7,724 nt of DNA from PVC group bacterium (GTDB lineage Bacteria > Verrucomicrobiota > Kiritimatiellia > SS1-B-03-39 > UBA6053). This document shows positions 1-4,432 of the stretch, in pieces. The translations under genes were made by a program, and so were the position numbers. The notes under the pieces were generated by a model that saw only the letters and a list, made by a program, of their open reading frames with translations, searched no databases and had not been told where the DNA came from. Where the stretch lies: the NCBI GenBank assembly GCA_003565035.1, contig PXDP01000038.1:1-7724 (forward strand), given 5' to 3'. Every line of letters begins with the position of its first letter. Position 1 is the stretch's first letter.

Positions 1-776
1 AACAGGCCCAGCAACAGAATCAGCATTGCACCCGGACGCACATCCAGGATATTGCTTAGCCAGATGGACACCACCCCCGCCAGCCCGCCGGTCAAACCAC
101 TGCCCCAGATCAGAGCCCGGGGAGAGCGCACCAGTTGCAGCATAATCGCGGTCGGAGTGATGAACAGGGCGGCGGACAAAACCGATCCCACCGCCTGAAG
201 CGAGGTCACCAGCCCCAACACCATCAGCAGGGTCAGCCAATAATTCATGCGCCGGACAGGCACCCCCATCGAGGCGGCAATTGACGGCTCAAACAGATAC
301 AGAATCCACCCCCGCCGCCAGGCCGAGAGCGAAATCAGAATCAAGAGACTCACGCCGTAACTGATCCAGAGATCCGCATTCCTCAGGCCCAGAATATTCC
401 CGAATAACCAGCCCTCAAGATTGGTGAAGGTCGGGATGCGCTCCAGCATCAGCAGCCCCGCCGCAAACGCGGTTGTGTAGAGAACCGACAGGGACGTCTG
501 ATGATCCAGCAGGGCGATCCGTGCCACGTACACCGTGCCCAGTCCCACCACCAGGGCTCCGAAAAGGGCGCCGACAAACCCCACGAAAGGATTCAACCCG
601 CCGAAAATCAGAATCCCCAGCGCAATCCCGGGCAGGAGGGCATGGGAAAGCGCACTGACCACCAGTGCGTTTTTCCGCAGCACCACCAGCGCGCCAAGGG
701 CGCCGTTGCTGAAGCCGATCAGACCCGCCGCAAGGATTGCCCGCTGATTGAATCCAAATTCCAGAAACTCAAACAT
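1..776 (-). CDS. znuB: Zinc/manganese ABC transporter permease, ABC-3 family (ZnuB-like), 3' end cut by window edge
   Basis: Membrane channel subunit that carries Zn2+ (or Mn2+) from the periplasmic binding protein across the inner membrane, powered by the ATPase encoded just upstream. About 258 codons are visible and the frame is open to the left edge; family members run about 260-290 residues, so only the tail is missing. The protein is almost wholly hydrophobic with several membrane segments. Family-typical patches are G-F-S-N-G-A-L-G-A-L-V-V-L-R near residues 21-34, S-A-L-S-H-A-L-L-P-G at 41-50, and S-L-Q-A-V-G at 192-197 followed by a helix containing F-I-T-P-T-A. I chose the ATG at 776 because a GGAGG lies 6 nt upstream; an in-frame ATG at 782 abuts that site directly and is less likely. 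It overlaps the ATPase gene by 8 nt, which implies translational coupling. Zn versus Mn cannot be told from the permease alone. Confidence 0.93.
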   Translation of the reverse strand, partial: MFEFLEFGFNQRAILAAGLIGFSNGALGALVVLRKNALVVSALSHALLPGIALGILIFGGLNPFVGFVGALFGALVVGLGTVYVARIALLDHQTSLSVLYTTAFAAGLLMLERIPTFTNLEGWLFGNILGLRNADLWISYGVSLLILISLSAWRRGWILYLFEPSIAASMGVPVRRMNYWLTLLMVLGLVTSLQAVGSVLSAALFITPTAIMLQLVRSPRALIWGSGLTGGLAGVVSIWLSNILDVRPGAMLILLLGL

Positions 777-1563
777 GTACATCCTCCGGGGGCGCATCGA
801 AAGCATTTCGCAAAGCTTCGGGCGTGAAGGCCTCGGTCACGGGGCCGAAGCCCACCAGCCTCCGGTTCAGCAGCAGTACCGTATCAAACAAATCCGGGAC
901 CGCCTTGAGGTCGTGGTGACACACCATCAGCAGTCGTCCGTTTGCCGCCAGTTCGCGCAGCACCTCGCCAAGCATCCGCTGGGAAGGTTCGTCAAGCCCC
1001 GCGAAGGGTTCATCCAGCAGCAGCACATGCGCCTCCTGAGCCAGTGCCCGCGCAATGTGCGCGCGCTGCAGCTGTCCGCCACTTAACTGATACAGCCTGC
1101 GCCCCTGCAAATCCCCCAGCTTCAGCGTCTCAATTGCCGTGTCCACAACGTCGGTGTCCAGAGCCCGCCAGCGTCCCCGTTCCCCAAGATGCGGATACCG
1201 GCCCATCTCCACCAGGCCCCGCACCGTCAGCGGAAAATAAGGATCCACCTGATCATTCTGCGGCAAATACGCGATTTCCCGCCGAACCGCGGACAGCGGC
1301 TGCCCCCGCCAGGTGAGGGAACCGCTGATTTGCGTGTGGAGCCCCGCAATGCTCTTCAGCAGGGTACTTTTCCCGGCGCCATTTTGTCCCAGGAGTCCCA
1401 CGCAATGCCCGCAGCCGATGGAAAACGACACATCCGCCAGAGCACAAATGGCACCGTAATGCACATGCAGTGCCTGCACCGCAAGGCAGTGGGCCGGCTC
1501 CGGAGGGTGCGAAGCGCCCAGTTTCGTGATTCGGAACAAATCCTCGTTCAGTTCTCCGGCCAT
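769..1563 (-). CDS. znuC: Zinc/manganese ABC transporter ATP-binding protein (ZnuC-like)
   Basis: Cytoplasmic ATPase subunit of the metal importer, 264 residues. All nucleotide-binding motifs are present: Walker A G-Q-N-G-A-G-K-S-T at 59-67, Q-loop L-P-Q-N with Q102, ABC signature L-S-G-G-Q at 160-164, Walker B L-L-L-D-E-P at 181-186 with catalytic E185, and the switch histidine H217 in H-H-D-L. The Y-L-P-Q and D-x-x-F-P-x-T-V pattern around residues 99-113 is typical of the Zn/Mn/Fe chelate-type importer ATPases. The frame stays open upstream to an ATG at 1602, but the ATG at 1563 is preferred because GGAG lies 5 nt before it. The ABC domain starts near residue 28, so there is a roughly 26-residue N-terminal extension of unknown role. 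The gene overlaps the upstream 145-codon gene by 16 nt and the permease gene by 8 nt. Confidence 0.95.
   Translation of the reverse strand: MAGELNEDLFRITKLGASHPPEPAHCLAVQALHVHYGAICALADVSFSIGCGHCVGLLGQNGAGKSTLLKSIAGLHTQISGSLTWRGQPLSAVRREIAYLPQNDQVDPYFPLTVRGLVEMGRYPHLGERGRWRALDTDVVDTAIETLKLGDLQGRRLYQLSGGQLQRAHIARALAQEAHVLLLDEPFAGLDEPSQRMLGEVLRELAANGRLLMVCHHDLKAVPDLFDTVLLLNRRLVGFGPVTEAFTPEALRNAFDAPPEDVHV
783..787 (-). promoter_or_regulatory. Ribosome-binding site of the permease gene
   Basis: On the minus strand this reads GGAGG, followed by 6 nt (ATGTAC) and the ATG at 776. It lies inside the 3' end of the ATPase gene. It decides between the two in-frame ATGs at 782 and 776, in favour of 776. 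Confidence 0.75.
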
Positions 1564-1985
1564 CGAAACTCCATCACATGTGAAAACGAGCCCCGGGTCC
1601 AAAGACCTCCGCGCTGCATGGCCTGCTGTTCGGGTTCCACCGTCAGCTCCAGATACACGGAATCAAGCTCTTCGGGAAATGTTCCGGTAATCCTCAAGCG
1701 GACGGCTTGATCCTCAAACCTCAGATCCGCATCCTCATCCCAGCGCAAGTCCTCGCCGCCCTTACCGAGCAGAATGTCGCCCTGATACACCGCAAACTGT
1801 TCCGGCGGGTGCGAAAAGCGGAGGTCCAGCCACACCGGACGGATATCGTCCATCGACACAACCTCAGCAGGGACGGCAGAAGCCGACAACTGGGTTCGTG
1901 GCCGGGTAAGACGGTGCAGCGGAAACCCCAGCAGGATGCCAAGAACACAGACCAGGAAAAGTTCAAACGCCGGCCGCCCCCGCAT
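1548..1985 (-). CDS. Unrecognised 145-residue membrane-anchored protein inside the zinc-transport operon
   Basis: I do not recognise a family. The 145-residue product has one hydrophobic segment at about residues 7-23, then a basic stretch (H24, R25, R28, R30), and a soluble C-terminal part of about 100 residues. That part alternates hydrophobic and polar residues, for example V-W-L-D-L-R-F near 51-57, V-R-L-R-I-T at 95-100 and V-Y-L-E-L-T-V at 110-116, which suggests a small beta-sandwich. The segment has no lipobox, so a signal anchor is likelier than a lipoprotein. Basic residues on both sides leave the topology ambiguous; a periplasmic domain is my inference. It is a real gene: its ribosome-binding site GAGGAG overlaps the end of the binding-protein gene, the gap there is 3 nt, and its end overlaps the ATPase gene by 16 nt. 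That position between the carrier and the ATPase implies a role in metal uptake, perhaps as a docking or assembly factor. Confidence 0.82.
   Translation of the reverse strand: MRGRPAFELFLVCVLGILLGFPLHRLTRPRTQLSASAVPAEVVSMDDIRPVWLDLRFSHPPEQFAVYQGDILLGKGGEDLRWDEDADLRFEDQAVRLRITGTFPEELDSVYLELTVEPEQQAMQRGGLWTRGSFSHVMEFRWPEN
1569..1572 (-). promoter_or_regulatory. Ribosome-binding site of the ATPase gene
   Basis: On the minus strand this reads GGAG, 5 nt (TTTCG) before the ATG at 1563. It sits within the 3' end of the preceding 145-codon gene. It supports 1563 over the upstream ATG at 1602 as the ATPase start. Confidence 0.6.
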
Positions 1986-1988
1986 GGG

Positions 1989-2897
1989 TTACTCCTCTCC
2001 GGTCAGGGCCCGCACAATCGAATTCACATTATGCCGGATCATGTCATTGTAGGTTTTTCCGGCAGTACCGGTATTGTCTGCCAGCAGCGGTTCGGCAAGC
2101 CGAACCCCGGTTTCGTTCACAATCATCTCCAGAATCCGCTCACTGGCACCTTTTTCAGGAAAGACGGCGCGAATGTTTTCCCGGCGAAGGATACGAATGG
2201 TCTCCGCGAGGTAAGAAGGCGTGGGGTCATCCTCGGTCGTCAAGCCCTGAACCGGTATCGACTGAAATCCGAACGCCTCGCAAAAATAGCCGAAAGCCGC
2301 ATGAGCGGTCACCAGCTTGCGCCGGTTCCGGGGTATGCCGGAAACCTCTTCCTCCACCCAGCGGTGCAGGGCTTCCAGTTCGCTCATCATCTCACGGGCC
2401 GATCCGCGGATCTCCGACCGGTGATCCGGCAGCAGCCGTTCCAGTGCCCGGCCCATATGGCGCACCGCCGTGCGCATGGCCATCGGACTGTGCCACCAGT
2501 GCGGATCAATCGCACCATGACTGTGGGTCGGACAGCACATAAACACTTCACTCTCCACATCAATCCGAAGCGAAGGCACCAAACGGCCCGCCTCGTAAAA
2601 AATAACCCCCTCCGGCAAAGAGGCTTCCAGACGGTCCAGATAGGTTTCCAGATTTTTGCCCATGGCCACCACCATCACCGCGTCCTGAATCCGGGCCAGA
2701 TCACGCGGTGACGGATCAAAGGTATGCGGATTTCCTCCCGGCCCCATCAGTTCCTCAATCCGGACATGGTCCCCCGCCAGGCGGGAGACCATTTCCGAAA
2801 GAAGAGGGTGCAGAGTCGCCACCATCGGACGCTCCTCCGCGTTCACTGCGGAGAAGAGCCCGCAAAGCAGACAAACAAAGGAGAGAAACCGTTTCAT
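1989..2897 (-). CDS. znuA: Periplasmic zinc/manganese-binding protein of an ABC transporter (ZnuA/TroA family, cluster A-I)
   Basis: Periplasmic carrier that binds the metal ion and delivers it to the permease. It has 302 residues, within the family's usual range. A Sec signal peptide spans about residues 1-20 (basic start, hydrophobic core, V-N-A then E-E); no lipobox is seen, so it should be soluble. The family metal ligands can be assigned as H58 in N-P-H-T-F-D-P-S-P, H133 in D-P-H-W-W-H-S-P, H199 in T-A-H-A-A-F-G-Y-F and D274 in L-A-D-N-T-G. A three-His plus one-Asp set is like TroA and fits zinc; Mn-specific relatives usually have Glu at the third position. The flexible His-rich loop common in ZnuA is reduced here to C-C-P-T-H-S-H-G at 121-128. 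The gene lies 16 nt after the outer-membrane protein gene and 3 nt before the next. Its own ribosome-binding site is weak (AGAG about 8 nt upstream). Confidence 0.94.
   Translation of the reverse strand: MKRFLSFVCLLCGLFSAVNAEERPMVATLHPLLSEMVSRLAGDHVRIEELMGPGGNPHTFDPSPRDLARIQDAVMVVAMGKNLETYLDRLEASLPEGVIFYEAGRLVPSLRIDVESEVFMCCPTHSHGAIDPHWWHSPMAMRTAVRHMGRALERLLPDHRSEIRGSAREMMSELEALHRWVEEEVSGIPRNRRKLVTAHAAFGYFCEAFGFQSIPVQGLTTEDDPTPSYLAETIRILRRENIRAVFPEKGASERILEMIVNETGVRLAEPLLADNTGTAGKTYNDMIRHNVNSIVRALTGEE
1992..1997 (-). promoter_or_regulatory. Ribosome-binding site of the 145-residue protein gene
   Basis: On the minus strand this reads GAGGAG, followed by TAACCC and the ATG at 1985. The same bases encode the final two glutamates of the binding protein, so its last codons double as the start signal of the next gene. 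Confidence 0.75.
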
Positions 2898-2913
2898 GGA
2901 GCGACTCTACAGA

Positions 2914-4209
2914 TTATCGGACTTCAGGTCCACCAAAACTCATGGCAAACTGAAGCCATACGGACTGCTCGCTGTCATCCCCGCGCTCATCGAAATTCCC
3001 CTGCAAACGCAGATGTGTATCGGGATTATTCGCAATCGCAAGGGTGCCGCCCACAGAAAAACGGGTCCAGGAATCCAGATCCAGTCCGGAAATGCTGTTC
3101 ACGTAGTCCACACGGGCGAAGGGACGCAGACGGTCGGTCATCTGATACGCCACTTGGGTGCTCACACCCCATCCCGAGGCACGCTCTCCGTGCTCGTCAT
3201 GCTCATCATGCCCATGGCCATGATCGTGATGCCCGTGGTCATGTCCGTGATCGTCGTGATGGTCATCGTCATGATGCCCATGCCCGTGATGCTCTTCACC
3301 TTTGCCCATAAACCGGATGAATTCCGTGCGCCAGTTCACCGAACGGCCACCGGGTTCAAATCCATTTTCACGCCAGGCGTACTCCGCACCCAGAAGCGCA
3401 AACCAGGAGTCACCGCCCTCTTCATTGGTGCCTTTGCCCCCGGCGGTGGCCAGGGTCAGGGAATGGAAATCATTCCGGCGGAGCAGGGTGCGGAAACCAA
3501 TCGTCACAAAATCCTCATCCAGGCGGTATTCCTCCAATTCGCCCCAACTGCCATGGCCATGCCCGTGATCATCGTGATCGTCGTGATGCCGGTGTCCGTG
3601 GTCACCGTGTCCGTGGTCATCGTGTCCGTGGTCATCATGCCCATGTCCGTGCCCATGATCGTGGGCATGACTGGGACGCTGACCGAAGCTGAGCGTGAAA
3701 ACGCTCGGAGAGACGGTGTCCAAATGGAAGTTCAGCTCACCGCCCAGGGTCTGCAGCCCGTCCTCGCCCAGAAACAGCGCGTGAGGCAAGGGGGCATCCA
3801 CCGTTTCCCAGGCGTGCAGATGAGTGGCATTGTGCAGGCCCACACGGTTCAAAAACCGGCCGCCCCGAAGTTCCATTCCACCGGGAAGATTGTGCAGTTT
3901 CAGAAAAATCTCTTCCCACTCCCATTCAAAATCGTCGTGCGAGTCCGTGAACAGCGTTCCCGATGCAAAACCCTGAATGTAATCACCGTACCGCAGAGAA
4001 ACCGACGGTTCCAGACTCTGCAGTTGCAACGCACCATCCCGGTTGGGATCATGTCCCCCGGGTGCAAATTCTTCCGGATGATCCGCCGTGCTGCGGCCCA
4101 CGATCGTGTTAATGTCCAGACCAAAAGACAAAATACCCTCTTCTGCGAATGCTGCGAACTGCAGCCCGATTCCTCCGGCAATGACAATGGTTTTTATAAG
4201 GTTCTTCAT
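2914..4209 (-). CDS. Outer-membrane beta-barrel protein with two histidine-rich loops, predicted zinc capture or entry
   Basis: First gene of the operon; 431 residues. Residues 1-22 form a signal peptide (basic start, hydrophobic core, A-F-A then E-E). The mature part alternates polar and hydrophobic residues in short strands separated by acidic turns, and ends in L-Q-F-A-M-S-F followed by six residues, as in outer-membrane barrels. Two loops are extreme metal-binding tracts of His, Asp and Gly: residues 181-219 hold 18 His in 39, and 307-340 hold 17 His in 34. The segment around 117-160 (G-R-F-L-N-R-V-G, H-L-H-A-W, F-L-G-E-D-G-L) resembles, from memory, barrel proteins often labelled zinc-regulated outer-membrane receptors. 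There is no TonB box or plug domain and the length is well below that of TonB-dependent receptors, so a porin-like channel or a surface metal trap is more likely. A good ribosome-binding site precedes the ATG. The function is inferred from the loops and operon position. Confidence 0.85.
   Translation of the reverse strand: MKNLIKTIVIAGGIGLQFAAFAEEGILSFGLDINTIVGRSTADHPEEFAPGGHDPNRDGALQLQSLEPSVSLRYGDYIQGFASGTLFTDSHDDFEWEWEEIFLKLHNLPGGMELRGGRFLNRVGLHNATHLHAWETVDAPLPHALFLGEDGLQTLGGELNFHLDTVSPSVFTLSFGQRPSHAHDHGHGHGHDDHGHDDHGHGDHGHRHHDDHDDHGHGHGSWGELEEYRLDEDFVTIGFRTLLRRNDFHSLTLATAGGKGTNEEGGDSWFALLGAEYAWRENGFEPGGRSVNWRTEFIRFMGKGEEHHGHGHHDDDHHDDHGHDHGHHDHGHGHDEHDEHGERASGWGVSTQVAYQMTDRLRPFARVDYVNSISGLDLDSWTRFSVGGTLAIANNPDTHLRLQGNFDERGDDSEQSVWLQFAMSFGGPEVR
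3190..3291 (-). repeat. Low-complexity His/Asp/Gly codon tract (second His-rich loop)
   Basis: This 34-codon stretch encodes residues 307-340 of the outer-membrane protein. On the plus strand it appears as recurring ATG/GTG triplets broken by CCC, ACC, GTC and ATC, that is, imperfect CAT/CAC, GGN and GAY codons on the coding strand. Seventeen of 34 residues are His. It is an imperfect repeat rather than a strict tandem array. Confidence 0.85.
3553..3669 (-). repeat. Low-complexity His/Asp/Gly codon tract (first His-rich loop)
   Basis: This 39-codon stretch encodes residues 181-219 of the outer-membrane protein, with 18 His. A unit of roughly H-D-D-H-G or H-G-D-H-G recurs several times. The composition and codon pattern match the second tract about 260 bp away, which suggests expansion by slippage or an old duplication between loops. 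Confidence 0.85.
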
Positions 4210-4215
4210 AAAATA

Positions 4216-4220
4216 CTCCT
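4216..4220 (-). promoter_or_regulatory. Ribosome-binding site of the outer-membrane protein gene
   Basis: On the minus strand this reads AGGAG, 6 nt (TATTTT) before the ATG at 4209. It is the only strong site upstream of the operon's first gene and supports that start. Confidence 0.75.
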
Positions 4221-4240
4221 AAATCAGGTTCTAAACACGC

Positions 4241-4265
4241 GCAGGAAAACCCTTTGTTTTTCCGC
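4241..4265 (-). other. Inverted repeat in the putative leader of the metal-uptake operon
   Basis: GGAAAA at 4244-4249 pairs exactly with TTTTCC at 4258-4263 across an 8-nt loop. A further GC/GC pair (4241-4242 with 4264-4265) extends it past one unpaired A at 4243. In the transcript it would form a hairpin about 20 nt upstream of the ribosome-binding site. No U-tract follows directly, so it is unlikely to be a terminator. It may stabilise the 5' end of the mRNA or be a second protein-binding dyad. Confidence 0.4.
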
Positions 4266-4274
4266 AAGGTCCCT

Positions 4275-4302
4275 GCTATATCAACGCGCGCTGAAAATGC
4301 AA
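4275..4302 (-). promoter_or_regulatory. Candidate promoter of the metal-uptake operon
   Basis: On the minus strand, TTGCAT (4302-4297) and TATAGC (4280-4275) are 16 nt apart and could serve as -35 and -10 elements. Both match the sigma-70 consensus only partly. The predicted start near 4268 would give a leader of about 60 nt. The -35 element abuts the operator-like dyad at 4301-4322, an arrangement suited to repression. Confidence 0.3.
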
Positions 4303-4322
4303 ATGATCTTTTAATATCATTT
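4301..4322. promoter_or_regulatory. Candidate Zur/Fur-family operator (22-bp dyad)
   Basis: AAATGAT at 4301-4307 and ATCATTT at 4316-4322 are perfect 7-bp inverted arms around an AT-rich 8-nt centre. The AAATG...CATTT arms at this spacing resemble the known Escherichia coli Zur box (AAATG and CATTT arms 11 nt apart there, 12 nt here). It lies about 92 bp upstream of the first metal-operon start and overlaps the candidate -35 element. Binding by Zur is inferred from site shape and gene context; no regulator gene is in the window. Confidence 0.45.
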
Positions 4323-4370
4323 AAAATTCAGGTCTTTTTCAATTGATCACCGATCGGGTCAAGTTTCCGA

Positions 4371-4397
4371 TTGTCCCGAAGCCCTCCGGTTGATAAT
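4371..4397 (+). promoter_or_regulatory. Weak candidate promoter of purL
   Basis: GATAAT at 4392-4397 matches five of six bases of a -10 element and lies 36 nt before the purL ATG. TTGTCC at 4371-4376 could be the -35, but the spacer is only 15 nt. An 8-bp palindrome, CCGATCGG at 4350-4357, sits just upstream and could be a regulator site, though I cannot match it to a known purine operator. All of this is tentative. Confidence 0.25.
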
Positions 4398-4422
4398 GCA
4401 GGGCCCCAACTCTGACACTGAC

Positions 4423-4425
4423 AGG
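4423..4425 (+). promoter_or_regulatory. Ribosome-binding site deciding the purL start
   Basis: AGG in A-C-A-G-G lies 7 nt before the ATG at 4433 but only 1 nt before an in-frame ATG at 4427. The spacing favours 4433. An in-frame TAA at 4394 closes the frame upstream, so only these two ATGs are possible. Confidence 0.45.
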
Positions 4426-4432
4426 TATGCAC

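Noticed and set aside
1707..2711. A 334-codon plus-strand frame opposite the binding-protein gene
   Set aside because: Antisense to a clear ZnuA/TroA-family gene with its metal ligands in place; the translation shows no domain or signal.
3190..3669. Regular triplet pattern considered as a CRISPR or satellite array
   Set aside because: There are no constant repeats with unique spacers; the pattern is codon-phased and explained by His-rich protein loops.
4241..4265. Hairpin considered as a rho-independent terminator
   Set aside because: The stem is AT-rich, no U-tract follows in either orientation, and it lies in the leader rather than after a gene.
2896..4314. A 472-codon plus-strand frame with long Val/Met/Ile runs that look like membrane segments
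   Set aside because: The hydrophobic runs are the reverse complement of the His/Asp/Gly codons of the outer-membrane protein (CAT reads as ATG, CAC as GTG, GAC as GTC). The minus-strand product has a signal peptide, a ribosome-binding site and operon context; the plus-strand frame has none of these.
4210..4432. Intergenic region examined for a riboswitch, such as a purine riboswitch ahead of purL
   Set aside because: The distance from the candidate -10 to the purL start leaves a leader of only about 30 nt, and no conserved aptamer pattern was seen.
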